Source: Chryseobacterium gleum (lineage in GTDB: Bacteria; Bacteroidota; Bacteroidia; Flavobacteriales_D; Crocinitomicaceae). Taken from it: DNA of 64,000 nucleotides. The stretch covers positions 157,419 to 221,418 of the forward strand of contig CAMDAH010000002.1 of the NCBI GenBank assembly GCA_945888625.1, read 5' to 3'. The stretch's first letter is position 1; each line of letters begins with the position of its first letter. The notes under the pieces were generated by a model, which had not been told where the DNA came from, ran no database searches, and saw only the letters and a program-made list of their open reading frames with translations. This document shows, piece by piece, positions 41,941 through 50,864 of this stretch. A program made the translations under genes and the position numbers.

Positions 41941-43050
41941 ATGGAACCCTTATTTATTACCGAATATGCAGCAATTCTGTCAAAATTAAATACAATCGAT
42001 CCCCTGAAATATGCGCAATCACGTAATTTTATTAACGGCCAAGTAAATTATCTTTCTCCTTACATTTCTCGTGGTGTTATTAGTACTAGGCAAGTACTGG
42101 ATTACTTAATCAAAAAAGGAGCTGGTTTTAATCAAATAGAACCGCTTGTTCAGCAACTTTGTTGGAGGGATTATTTCCAGCGTATTGCGCAGGAGAAAAA
42201 TATCAATGGGGCAATCAAACAGGAACAGGAAAAAGTTTCTAATCACGGTCTATCTTCGTCTATTATTGATGCGGAAACGGGTATTGTGGCAATTGATAAA
42301 GCAATTATAACTTTGTACAAGACGGGTTACATGCATAATCATGCGCGCTTGTATACTGCTGCCTTGGTTTGTAACAATGCACAGTCCCATTGGTTGCATC
42401 CCGCTCAATGGATGTATTATCATCTTTTAGACGGCGATTGGGCGAGCAATGCGTGCAGTTGGCAGTGGGTGGCAGGTGCAAACAGCAGTAAAAAATATTT
42501 CGCCAATCAATCGAATATAAATACTTTTGCAAATACTAAGCAATCAGGTACTTTTTTAGATACTTCTTACGAGGAATTACAGCTGCAACGCACCGTTCCA
42601 AACGTATTATTTCCTATGCAGCAAGTGAATCTAGTAACGACACTACCCGAATCCACCTCGTTTATAATTGATGCAAGTCTACCAACCTATATTTATAATT
42701 ACTATAACTTAGACCCAAAATGGCATGCAAATGAAGTTGGCAACAGAATTTTATTGCTTGACCCGCAATTTTTTAAGGAATATCCTGTCGGTGAAAAATG
42801 CATCAATTTTATGCTAGACCTGAGTAAAAATATTGCCAATATAAACGTGTTTGTCGGTAGTTTTGATGAGCTAACGAATCAACACACATTGGGTGACGTT
42901 TTCTTTAAAGAGCATCCTTTTAATTTTTCTTACAAAGGATTCGAAGAGCCGCGCGATTGGATTGCTCCTCTTGTAACAGGCTATTTTCCATCTTTCTTTG
43001 CATACTGGAAAAGGGTTAAAAAACACCTAACAGACAAAATAAAAGCATAA
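41941..43050 (+). CDS. Photolyase-like FAD-binding protein with the Rossmann-like part at the C terminus
   Basis: This 369-residue protein begins directly in a photolyase FAD-binding domain: LSPYISRGVISTRQVLDYLI, QQLCWRDYFQRIAQE, GYMHNHARLYTAALVCN and YYHLLDGDWASNACSWQWVAGANSSKKYFANQSN. These include the residues that hold the flavin in its U shape. It lacks the usual N-terminal alpha/beta antenna domain. Residues 225-369 instead form an alpha/beta-looking region (RILLLDPQFFKEYPVGEKCINFML, then NINVFVGSFDEL), as if the two domains were swapped in order. It is the first gene of the photolyase cluster. DNA repair or light sensing is possible; no substrate can be assigned. Confidence 0.8.
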   Translation: MEPLFITEYAAILSKLNTIDPLKYAQSRNFINGQVNYLSPYISRGVISTRQVLDYLIKKGAGFNQIEPLVQQLCWRDYFQRIAQEKNINGAIKQEQEKVSNHGLSSSIIDAETGIVAIDKAIITLYKTGYMHNHARLYTAALVCNNAQSHWLHPAQWMYYHLLDGDWASNACSWQWVAGANSSKKYFANQSNINTFANTKQSGTFLDTSYEELQLQRTVPNVLFPMQQVNLVTTLPESTSFIIDASLPTYIYNYYNLDPKWHANEVGNRILLLDPQFFKEYPVGEKCINFMLDLSKNIANINVFVGSFDELTNQHTLGDVFFKEHPFNFSYKGFEEPRDWIAPLVTGYFPSFFAYWKRVKKHLTDKIKA

Positions 43051-43053
43051 TTA

Positions 43054-44595
43054 ATGACCTTAAACCATAGTTCCGATGTAGCTTCTAATAACTTAGTTTC
43101 AAAAACGGAGATTGTTATTGTTTGGTTTAAAAGGGACTTACGCTTGCTTGACCACGAGGCACTATTTCATGCGCAACAACAAGGTCTGCCAATTTTGTTG
43201 GTTTATTTTTTTGAACCAAGCGTAATGAGTTATCCGGATAGCGCTGATCGCCATTGGAGATTCATATTTCAGTCCATTGAAGATCTTCAGGGCTCGCTAA
43301 AAATGTTTGGTACGAAGATACACGTATTTCATGCAGAGGTGTTTGGTGTCTTTGAAAAGTTAGCTGCAATTTATCGTATTCGGGGCATTTTTTCTCATCA
43401 AGAAATTGGCAATAAATTGACCTACGATCGCGATATTGAAATTGCGTCATTTTGCAAAAATAAAGAAATTAGCTGGCAAGAATTCCAGCATCATGGTGTT
43501 ATTAGAAAGCTAAAATCGCGAAAGGATTGGGAAAAAAGATGGAAACAGTACATGTTGCAACCGATTAATTCAATACGTTTAGAGGGTAGCCAGTTCGTGG
43601 AACTCGAAAATGAACTTTATCATGCAATTAAAGGCCCCGAGTTGGCTTCCGAAATCACTACAAACTACCCGTCATTTCAAATGGGAGGAAGCACTTTAGC
43701 TTGGAAATACTTAAATAGTTTTCTCACAGATCGCTCTGCTAATTATTCAAAATTTATTTCAAAACCTGCGCTAAGCAGAAAGGGGTGCAGTAGAATTTCT
43801 CCTTATTTAAGTTACGGAAATATCAGTATGCGTTTGGCATATCAGGCGACAATTCAACACTATGATGCTTCACCAAATAAACGAGCGCTGGCTAATTTCG
43901 TATCGAGGCTGCATTGGCACTGTCATTTTATTCAAAAGTTTGAGGACGAATGTAGCATGGAATTTCAAAATGTAAACGCGGCATACGATGGTATGATGAA
44001 GCCAGTGAACAATGAATACATCGCTGCTTGGCAGGAGGGAAGAACGGGTGTGCCGCTGATTGATGCTTGTATGCGTTGCTTGGTGGAAACAGGTTGGATT
44101 AATTTTAGGATGCGCGCAATGGTTGTTTCTTTTTTTGTTTTTAATTTGTGGCAAGATTGGCGTGAGTTGCACTTTCTTGCGAAGCAGTTTTTAGATTATG
44201 AACCTGGCATTCATTACCCACAATTGCAAATGCAAGCGGGTGTTACGGGTGTAAATACTATCCGTATCTACAATCCGATTAAAAATTCTGAGGAACACGA
44301 TGCGGAAGGTGTATTTATCAAAACATGGATTCCAGCGCTAAAAGAGGTGCCCGCCGCCTTAATTCACGAACCTTGGAAAATGAGTGCGCTCGAACAAGTA
44401 TTCTACAAGGTTGAAATAGGAAAAGATTATCCATTCCCAATTGTTGATATGGAGGAAACAAGAAAAGCGGCTAGTGATTTAGTATGGAGTTTTAGGAAAA
44501 CAAAAGAGGTGAAGACGGAGGCAGTTCGGATTCTTAAAAAACACGTTAATACCGACGCCACAAAGTTTAGTTCTAAAAATGCAAAGTCAAAGTGA
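43054..44595 (+). CDS. Deoxyribodipyrimidine photolyase/cryptochrome
   Basis: This 513-residue protein has the standard order. An N-terminal alpha/beta domain ([18 protein letters not shown], then [11 protein letters not shown]) is followed by the helical FAD domain: [77 protein letters not shown] and [39 protein letters not shown]. The family repairs UV pyrimidine dimers with blue light, or acts as a cryptochrome. It lies 3 nt after the FAD-binding gene and overlaps the DUF2256 gene by 4 nt. The N-Y-x-P-G-x-H-Y-P region suggests the FAD-contact loop is intact. Whether it is a CPD or (6-4) enzyme cannot be told by eye. Confidence 0.92.
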   Translation: MTLNHSSDVASNNLVSKTEIVIVWFKRDLRLLDHEALFHAQQQGLPILLVYFFEPSVMSYPDSADRHWRFIFQSIEDLQGSLKMFGTKIHVFHAEVFGVFEKLAAIYRIRGIFSHQEIGNKLTYDRDIEIASFCKNKEISWQEFQHHGVIRKLKSRKDWEKRWKQYMLQPINSIRLEGSQFVELENELYHAIKGPELASEITTNYPSFQMGGSTLAWKYLNSFLTDRSANYSKFISKPALSRKGCSRISPYLSYGNISMRLAYQATIQHYDASPNKRALANFVSRLHWHCHFIQKFEDECSMEFQNVNAAYDGMMKPVNNEYIAAWQEGRTGVPLIDACMRCLVETGWINFRMRAMVVSFFVFNLWQDWRELHFLAKQFLDYEPGIHYPQLQMQAGVTGVNTIRIYNPIKNSEEHDAEGVFIKTWIPALKEVPAALIHEPWKMSALEQVFYKVEIGKDYPFPIVDMEETRKAASDLVWSFRKTKEVKTEAVRILKKHVNTDATKFSSKNAKSK

Positions 44596-44738
44596 AACAA
44601 CGTAAAAAAAGTGATTTGCCCTCAAAAATTTGCGATGTTTGTCAACGTCCTTTTTCTTGGCGAAAAAAATGGGAAAAAGTGTGGAATGAAGTAAAATATT
44701 GCAGTGATTCCTGCAGAACAAATAAAAATAAGAAATGA
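44592..44738 (+). CDS. DUF2256 zinc-ribbon-like small protein
   Basis: This 48-residue protein starts at GTG, overlapping the photolyase stop, and ends in an ATGA overlap with the next gene. It matches the DUF2256 family of photolyase operons: [21 protein letters not shown], then KYCSDSCR. The C-x2-C and C-x3-C pairs make a probable zinc site. Its short length and basic tail suggest nucleic-acid or protein binding. It is almost always found beside photolyase/cryptochrome genes. Confidence 0.85.
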   Translation: MKQRKKSDLPSKICDVCQRPFSWRKKWEKVWNEVKYCSDSCRTNKNKK

Positions 44739-46212
44739 AAGTAGGTTTAGTCTTTCCACATCAATTAGTGGAGCAAAGTGCGCTATTGGGTACTTGTCAG
44801 TCAATTTATTTGGTGGAAGAGGTCTTGTTCTTCAAAAAGGTTAATTTTCACAAGGCAAAAATTGCTTTTCACAGGGCTTCTATGAAGTTTTATGAGCATT
44901 ACCTTAGTTCATGTAATGTCAATGTGATTTATATTGATGCACAAAATGATTTAAGCGATGTTCGAAAATTGATTGCACACTTCGTCACCCAAGGCACTAC
45001 TTCCATCGACTACCTTGATCCAACCGATAATTACTTGGAGCGGAGAATTACGGAATCGAGTAGGACAGCGGGAATAGAATTGCATAAGCACCCATCTCCT
45101 CTTTTTTTGAATACAAAAGAAGAAATCTTTTCTTTTTTTAAGGATAGAAAGCGTTTATTTCAGACTGATTTCTACAAGCAGCAACGAACGCTTAGAAATG
45201 TGCTCATGGAAATGGGAAAGCCTGTTGGTGGAAAATGGACATTCGACGATGAGAATAGATTAAAATACCCCAGCAAAAAAATACCCCTAAAACTTATTTT
45301 TTGTCGCCTAATCAGTTTCATCTCGAGGCTGTAGCATATACAGAAAAACACTTTTCTGCTAATTATGGTCAGTTAAACCAAGATACCTATTATCCCGTTA
45401 GTTTTGCCGAATGTAAAGTATGGCTAACTGATTTTTTTGCCACTCGTTTTGACGAATTCGGAGCTTACGAAGATGCGATTGTTGCCAAGGAATTACTTTT
45501 ACATCACAGTTTACTTTCCCCTTTACTAAATGCTGGTTTGCTGTCGACACAATTCGTAATTGATGAGGCACTCGATTATGCCGATAAAAACGAGATTCCA
45601 CTTAATTCGTTGGAAGGGTTTATACGTCAAATCATGGGTTGGAGGGAATTCATTCGAGCGGTTTATGAACTAAAGGGCACAGAAGAGCGAACTAAGAATT
45701 TCTGGGGTTTTACAAGAAAAATACCTCCTTCATTTTGGAATGGAACTACAGGTATCGAACCAATTGACACCACCATTAAAAAAGCGCTAGAAACAGGTTA
45801 TTGCCATCATATTGAAAGATTAATGATAGTTGGTAATTTTATGTTATTGTGTGAATTTGATCCAGATGAGGTCTATCGTTGGTTTATGGAACTTTTTATT
45901 GACGCGTATGATTGGGTAATGGTTCCTAATGTTTACGGGATGAGCCAATTTGCTGACGGTGGTTTAATGGCCACAAAGCCTTATATCAGTGGAAGTAATT
46001 ATGTTTTAAAAATGAGTGATTATAAAAAAGGCGATTGGCAGGCAACTTGGGACGGATTATTTTGGAATTTTATGCACGCCCACCGAAGTTTTTTTCTTCA
46101 AAATCCAAGACTAGGAATGTTGGTTCACACTTTTGATAAAATGCCACAAGAAAAGCAGACGCTCCATTTAACTAACGCGGAACGTTATTTTAATTTATTG
46201 GACGGAATTTAA
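44735..46212 (+). pseudogene. Cryptochrome/photolyase-family gene (PhrB-like), disrupted by a single-base frameshift
   Basis: Residues 1-182 ([18 protein letters not shown], then YLDPTDNYLERRI and GGKWTFDDENRLKYPSKKIP) are the N-terminal part of the PhrB/CryB-like photolyase family. The downstream part is in the -1 frame and continues the same family (PNQFHLEAVAYTEKHFS, GWREFIRAVYELKG, EPIDTTIKKALETGYCHHIERLMIVGNFMLL, NVYGMSQFADGG). The break lies in the T run at 45297-45302, since adding one T restores LIFLSPNQFHLE and a protein of about 490 residues. The region that holds the [4Fe-4S] cysteines in PhrB reads KMSDYKKGDWQATWDGLFWNF, so this subtype lacks the cluster. Decay and a sequencing homopolymer error are both possible. 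Confidence 0.85.
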
Positions 46213-46292
46213 TTATAGAAAATGATCTGCTACTCCATATTAAAATTAAGTAAAATGCTTTTTTTTTAAATAATTTTTTGAAACATTTATAG

Positions 46293-46300
46293 TAATTTTG
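46293..46300 (+). promoter_or_regulatory. -7 promoter box of the small membrane protein pair
   Basis: TAATTTTG matches TAnnTTTG exactly, 24 nt before the ATG at 46325. Confidence 0.45.
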
Positions 46301-46324
46301 GTGTTTATATAATAAAATCAAATT

Positions 46325-46510
46325 ATGTTAAAGAAATTTACAGTTACAGATAAATTGCTTTTTATTGCAGCCCTTCTTTCTTTGTTGTTTTCTGAAAGTT
46401 GTTACTTTCTAGGTGAGACTGATGCAGGTACATTCGTGGGCTTGTGGGTACCCTCTATTTTAGCTTTTGGAATTTACCTCAAACTTATTAATAACCAGAA
46501 AGATGTCTGA
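46325..46510 (+). CDS. Small two-helix membrane protein, unknown
   Basis: This 61-residue protein has two hydrophobic stretches (LLFIAALLSLLFSESCYFL and FVGLWVPSILAFGIYL). It has its own promoter box and sits downstream of the frameshifted photolyase gene. The following 30-codon frame overlaps it by 8 nt. I recognise no family. Confidence 0.5.
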   Translation: MLKKFTVTDKLLFIAALLSLLFSESCYFLGETDAGTFVGLWVPSILAFGIYLKLINNQKDV

Positions 46511-46595
46511 AATTGTACCTTATTTTGCGGGTCTTATCACCCTAATCTTTGGAATCGCTTTTGCATATGCAATTAGACGACCAAAAGATAACTAA
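46503..46595 (+). CDS. Possible 30-residue membrane microprotein
   Basis: ATG at 46503 overlaps the previous frame by 8 nt and encodes a single hydrophobic helix (SEIVPYFAGLITLIFGIAFAYAIRR) with a charged tail, ending TAA. The charge layout is that of small regulatory subunits of membrane complexes, but the partner is unknown. Confidence 0.4.
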   Translation: MSEIVPYFAGLITLIFGIAFAYAIRRPKDN

Positions 46596-46628
46596 TAGTA
46601 AATTTTACCTACTTTTTTGTTGATTAGC

Positions 46629-47471
46629 TTAATCATGTAAATTTCGATTTCGTTCCAACATTCGTTGGCAAATCTCCCATGCTATTTTATTTATTCTACC
46701 CCCTAAACCATTCGTGTTTCCAAAGCCCTGTTTGCCTTTTAGTACATTTGAGGTGTAGTGAGTAATGCCATTGTAAAATCCCCATAATGTCATCCCCAAG
46801 TCATTGGTCTCTCGTTCCAGTGAATTCATAATTTCTACTTTTCGTTTCCTCTGGTTTGCTTGGTAGTCGAGCGAAGAAATTTCAGGTGCTAATTTCATAA
46901 GTAACCTATCTACCATTTGATTAGCCATCCAATTATTGATAGTGACTGTCATCATCCTATTTACTTTCAAATCCAGCTGTTCTCGGTTGTGCAAATAGTT
47001 TTTTATTATTGTTTTTGGATTAATAACGTTACCATGTTGGTCATTTAGGTGTTTTAAGCGCAAGGGATAAAGATCACTTGTGAATTGATTTTCACAACGG
47101 AACATGTAATTCGACATGCCAGCAAATACTTTACTTGTCGTATCGTGTGAATTGCCGATAATTAAAAAGTCCTTAACCGCTTGATTTCCTAGGGTGGTCT
47201 GCTTGTTATTTTTTAAAAATGCAAGTATTCTTTTTCCGTTCCCAAATTCTTGAAACCCTTCTAATCTGAAATCAGAGATTGCCGTTATCTCGTGGACTAA
47301 ATTTTTTAGTTCTGTATTGTAAAATGGTCGATATTGATTCGAACAAATATTTAGTAATTCTCCGTTATCGGATCGGCATATGGCCACTTTTGATTTATCC
47401 GCTTTGTTTGCTATTTGAACTTCTTGTATGTCCAATTCCCAGTTTAATTCTTTGCTTAGTTCAGTTTTCAT
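46629..47471 (-). CDS. DUF932-type protein (phage/plasmid-like)
   Basis: This protein has 280 residues from the ATG at 47469-47471; the frame extends 9 codons upstream but no ATG lies there. I match it from memory to the DUF932/TIGR03299 phage- and plasmid-related proteins, by KVAICRSDNGELLNICSNQYRPFYNTELKNLV, FLIIGNSHDTTSKVFAGMSNYMFRCENQF and WGFYNGITHYTSNVLKGKQGFGN. Such proteins occur on plasmids and in integrated elements, and their function is unknown. It is expressed from a perfect -7 box under a palindrome. It is not surrounded by other mobile genes here, so it may be a domesticated or stray acquisition. Confidence 0.7.
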   Translation of the reverse strand: MKTELSKELNWELDIQEVQIANKADKSKVAICRSDNGELLNICSNQYRPFYNTELKNLVHEITAISDFRLEGFQEFGNGKRILAFLKNNKQTTLGNQAVKDFLIIGNSHDTTSKVFAGMSNYMFRCENQFTSDLYPLRLKHLNDQHGNVINPKTIIKNYLHNREQLDLKVNRMMTVTINNWMANQMVDRLLMKLAPEISSLDYQANQRKRKVEIMNSLERETNDLGMTLWGFYNGITHYTSNVLKGKQGFGNTNGLGGRINKIAWEICQRMLERNRNLHD

Positions 47472-47495
47472 CTTCTTTGTTTTTAGATTACGAAA

Positions 47496-47503
47496 CAAAG
47501 GTA
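47496..47503 (-). promoter_or_regulatory. -7 promoter box of the DUF932-type gene
   Basis: The minus strand reads TACCTTTG, an exact TAnnTTTG match, 24 nt upstream of the ATG. Confidence 0.55.
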
Positions 47504-47513
47504 TATTAAATGT

Positions 47514-47530
47514 CCGTATTATTAATACGG
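47514..47530. promoter_or_regulatory. Palindromic operator candidate over the DUF932 promoter
   Basis: CCGTATT-ATT-AATACGG is a perfect 7-3-7 inverted repeat starting 11 nt upstream of the -7 box, in the spacer/-33 region of the promoter. The G/C-bearing half-sites in otherwise AT-rich DNA make chance less likely, and the position suits a dimeric repressor. No regulator gene sits beside it in the window. Confidence 0.5.
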
Positions 47531-47660
47531 AGTTATTTTTTTTAGTTAATTATTATTTTATTTTTGATTTTTCTTATTTTCACTAACAAAATAATTAAGG
47601 CTAAAAAACTAGGAATCAATCGAATTGACAGCTATTTAGAGAATATAATTAGGTAAAATT

Positions 47661-47692
47661 AGCCAGCATCCTATTATTTCAGGATGCTGGCT
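47661..47692 (-). terminator. Terminator hairpin downstream of the PKD gene at 47718
   Basis: AGCCAGCATCCT-ATTATTTC-AGGATGCTGGCT is a perfect 12-bp stem with an 8-nt loop, 26 nt beyond the stop of the minus-strand PKD gene. On that strand it is followed by AATTTTACC, only moderately T-rich. Confidence 0.65.
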
Positions 47693-47717
47693 CTTATGGA
47701 ATTAAAATGTTGAATTT

Positions 47718-50582
47718 TTAGCGAATTATATTTACGTGTCCAGTTAAGGTCTCTCGTTGTGCGTCGCTTCGTAACTTGTAATTAATTTTGTACGTGTAGC
47801 TTCCGTCTTGCACTTGTAAGCCATTTTTTCCATACGTTCCATCCCATCCGACACTTAAATTGTGGCTTTCCCAAATCGTTTCTCCCCAGCGATTGTATAG
47901 GTATAGATCGTAATTGTATGGGTCAACACTCTCTGAAAAAATGGGTAGCCAATTTTGATTAAATTGATCTCCGTCGGGTGTAAATGTATTGGGAATATAA
48001 ATCAACAAGGAGGGATGTACGATTACTGTCTGCGTCATGGTATCTGTACATCCGTGTTCGTTTGTAGCCGTAAGTAATATGGTATAGTTCGAAGGTGGAT
48101 AAGCGGGAAAATCATGGTTAGGGTCTTGAACTATTGATGGCATACTTCCATCACCAAAGTCCCAATAGTATGCGTTTGCCCCAATGCTCGCATTATTCAT
48201 GTTCGAGTTTATTACTGCTTCACTGAGTTGGAATGGATAGGGTGAAAAGGAGGCAATTGGATTTGGATATACACAAATGTAATCTGTTAGTGTTGCTGTC
48301 CAGTTGCATCCTAATGCTGTTGTAACGCTAAGTTGTACATCGTAACATCCGGGAATTGTATAGGTGTAGTCTATATTTGTACACGTGCTTTCACTTTGTC
48401 CATCGCCAAAATTCCACACGCAATTAACGCCGGCTGTACCTGTCGAGGTATTTGTAAAGGACACTTCAAGTGGCACACACCCTTCTGTTATTGGTGCCAT
48501 AAATGAAACATTGGTCATTGGCTCAATAGCAACTTGTACACTGTCGCTGTCAACACATCCATTGTTGTCTGTTCCGATTACGGTATAATTTGTAGATTGT
48601 AGGGGAACAAATTCTTGAGAATTCACAATGCCATTATTCCAAAGGTAGCTTTGGGCTCCGTTTGCTGTTAATGTAGCGCTGCTTCCTTCGCAAATGTGCT
48701 GATCAATTCCTGCATTAACTATCGGATTGGCATAAATAGTTATGTTTATAGAATCTGTTGCTGAGCAAAAATTTAAGTCTGTTCCGCTTAGGGTATATTG
48801 GTAAGACCCGGGAAGTGGAATGAACGGAGCTCCATTACTAATTCCACCGGTCCAAACGTAGCTCAATGTACCGTTGCCTTGTAAGGTAATTGTACTACCT
48901 GCACATGCAAAGATGTCATCTCCAGCTTCCACTATTGGCAGTGGATTAACAATAATGTATAGGCTATCTATATTTGAACAGCCATTGGTATCGGTTCCAA
49001 TTACGTTTATAAATCCATCGTTATTGGGAATGTATTGTGTACCATTTGCGCCATTTACTTGCCAATTATAGCTCGTTCCACCACTTGCGTTAAGTAGTAC
49101 TCCGTCCCCGGCGCATAAGATGGTATCAATTCCAGCATCGATAATGGGTTGTGGATGTATGACTAAATTTTGATAGCTTGTGTCACTGCAACCAATTGAA
49201 TTAGTAGCAATAAGTGAAACCATATAGTTTCCTGCAGCTGAATAGATGTGTTGTGGATTTGCTAAATTACTATTTTGACTTCCGTCCATAAAATTCCAAT
49301 TATAGGTGCAAGGCACATTGGCTTGACTTTGAAATGAGGTTACATTGTATTGGCAGAATCCATTTATGGTAAAATTTGATTGTGGTGGAGCACCCACAAT
49401 GATATTTTGTATGGTGGTATCGCTGCATCCTCCAACAGTTGTGCTAATATGGGTTACGGTGTAAATACCCGGAGTGGGATAGGTGTGTTGTGGATTCATA
49501 TGTAGCGCCGGATTATTTCCACTAAGTGATGTGCCGTCTCCAAATAGCCAAGTCCAACTAGAAAGCACGTTATTTGGCAGGCTTAATCCACCTAGTATTG
49601 TGGGCGTAACAGTACTCGTTGAATTAAATTGTATTGGTTGAAAGGTACAGCCTAGGGCATGCGAAAAGTTTGCTGTAACCACTGTTGGAGTTAATTGGGT
49701 ACTAATCGACACAGGACAGTTTCCTTGATTACTGACGGAATTCATACTACAAGTATAAACTTGATTATTGTTAGGGCTATTAATTGTAATGGTTGGGGTT
49801 GTAGCGCCACCTGGAGTCCATTGGTAATTTTGAAATCCAATTGGTGCCGATAATGTAACTTGGTTGGAACCAATACAATAGTTCATATTGATATACAAGG
49901 GCATGCACTCTGCAACGAGGTAAGCATAGCCAAAATGCGCTCCTAGCGAGCAGTCGCGGGTGGTAAATTCAATTGTAATGGTTTGACCCATATATGAACT
50001 TAAATTTACACCTACCGTTTTCCAAGGGAGCCATTTTATGCCATTACAATTCTGAAAGTTTTGCCCCGGTTGCCCAGCATAAACAGTATAAATTCCGCAA
50101 TTTCCGTTGATCTGTTGCCCCGCTGCATTCTTTAAGCGCATTTCGAAGTTGGGTTGTTGAACTGCGGTATGATCTGGATCTTCAAGTACTACAGCATATT
50201 TATAAATGAAAAGTGAATTGTCTAGCGAAACGGTTAGTTGATAGCTTATTTTTTCACCTTCAGAGCCATCTATTTGATTCCCTAATCTTATAGAACGATT
50301 GTAACCTGGAGGAATCATTGGTAATCCCCCACATGTTTTTATGTCGAAACCTTGCGTGCTAATGATGGTATGTCGCCCGTTTACAATTCCTAAGGTTGCT
50401 CCGGGATTCCCAAAATTTCCTGTGTAGCCTGTCCAATTGGTAAAATTATTCATTGATAAGTTGGCATTTGGACAGCCTTGTTGTTGGTTTTGGGCACGAA
50501 AAGTAAAGCAGGTTAGCAGGTAAAAAAATGAACATAAAATTGCCTTGAAGCCATTGTGGCTTTTAAAATTTAATCTTTGCAT
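47718..50582 (-). CDS. Giant PKD-repeat T9SS type B (CHU_C) protein 2
   Basis: This 954-residue secreted protein has an N-terminal hydrophobic signal (at about residues 14-30). The N-terminal domain opens CPNANLSMNNFTNWTGYTGNFGNPG and contains CGGLPMIPPGYNRSIRLGN, then ECMPLYINMNYCIGSNQV. Several PKD domains follow, recognisable as W-x-F-G-D-G-x-S plus H-x-Y-x-x-P-G-x-Y-x-V (for example WTWLFGDGTSLSGNN, WNFGDGQSESTC and YYWDFGDGSMPS). Ig-like C-D-x-L-x-V-x repeats lie between them. The C-terminal gliding-motility-associated domain (YIPNTFTPDGDQFNQNWLPIF, YLYNRWGETIWES, LTGHVNIIR) is the type B sorting signal. It is probably a surface adhesin or glycan-binding fibre. It is paralogous to the gene upstream. 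Confidence 0.92.
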   Translation of the reverse strand: MQRLNFKSHNGFKAILCSFFYLLTCFTFRAQNQQQGCPNANLSMNNFTNWTGYTGNFGNPGATLGIVNGRHTIISTQGFDIKTCGGLPMIPPGYNRSIRLGNQIDGSEGEKISYQLTVSLDNSLFIYKYAVVLEDPDHTAVQQPNFEMRLKNAAGQQINGNCGIYTVYAGQPGQNFQNCNGIKWLPWKTVGVNLSSYMGQTITIEFTTRDCSLGAHFGYAYLVAECMPLYINMNYCIGSNQVTLSAPIGFQNYQWTPGGATTPTITINSPNNNQVYTCSMNSVSNQGNCPVSISTQLTPTVVTANFSHALGCTFQPIQFNSTSTVTPTILGGLSLPNNVLSSWTWLFGDGTSLSGNNPALHMNPQHTYPTPGIYTVTHISTTVGGCSDTTIQNIIVGAPPQSNFTINGFCQYNVTSFQSQANVPCTYNWNFMDGSQNSNLANPQHIYSAAGNYMVSLIATNSIGCSDTSYQNLVIHPQPIIDAGIDTILCAGDGVLLNASGGTSYNWQVNGANGTQYIPNNDGFINVIGTDTNGCSNIDSLYIIVNPLPIVEAGDDIFACAGSTITLQGNGTLSYVWTGGISNGAPFIPLPGSYQYTLSGTDLNFCSATDSINITIYANPIVNAGIDQHICEGSSATLTANGAQSYLWNNGIVNSQEFVPLQSTNYTVIGTDNNGCVDSDSVQVAIEPMTNVSFMAPITEGCVPLEVSFTNTSTGTAGVNCVWNFGDGQSESTCTNIDYTYTIPGCYDVQLSVTTALGCNWTATLTDYICVYPNPIASFSPYPFQLSEAVINSNMNNASIGANAYYWDFGDGSMPSIVQDPNHDFPAYPPSNYTILLTATNEHGCTDTMTQTVIVHPSLLIYIPNTFTPDGDQFNQNWLPIFSESVDPYNYDLYLYNRWGETIWESHNLSVGWDGTYGKNGLQVQDGSYTYKINYKLRSDAQRETLTGHVNIIR

Positions 50583-50864
50583 ATAATTGATTACGAATTG
50601 GTTAGGTAGCCTTCTTTTTCTATGCTATCGTTCTTTGAATGGATTTGCATGGTAAAACGAGCTTCCTTTTTTTATATTTTTATTGTTAAAAACTTCTAGC
50701 TCTTAAAGCTAATTTTTAGCTAAATATAATATGATTTTTACCCGATGATTATCCATTTAGCTACTCCTTGGCGGATTTTAAAAACGAGATAGACTAGTAC
50801 CTAAACGATAAATTTTAAGTGCTAAAATTGTTAAAAACTATCAGATAGTAAGTGCAATAAAAAC

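Noticed and set aside
45270..45310. Programmed -1 ribosomal frameshift in the PhrB-like gene
   Set aside because: Neither the A7 run nor the T6 run presents an in-frame X-XXY-YYZ slippery heptamer, and no stable downstream structure was evident. One added T restores a family-like sequence, so a mutation or read error is simpler.
50707..50721. AGCTAA-TTT-TTAGCT hairpin upstream of the 50582 gene
   Set aside because: Six AT-rich pairs in AT-rich DNA are expected by chance, and the position suits neither a terminator nor a clear operator.
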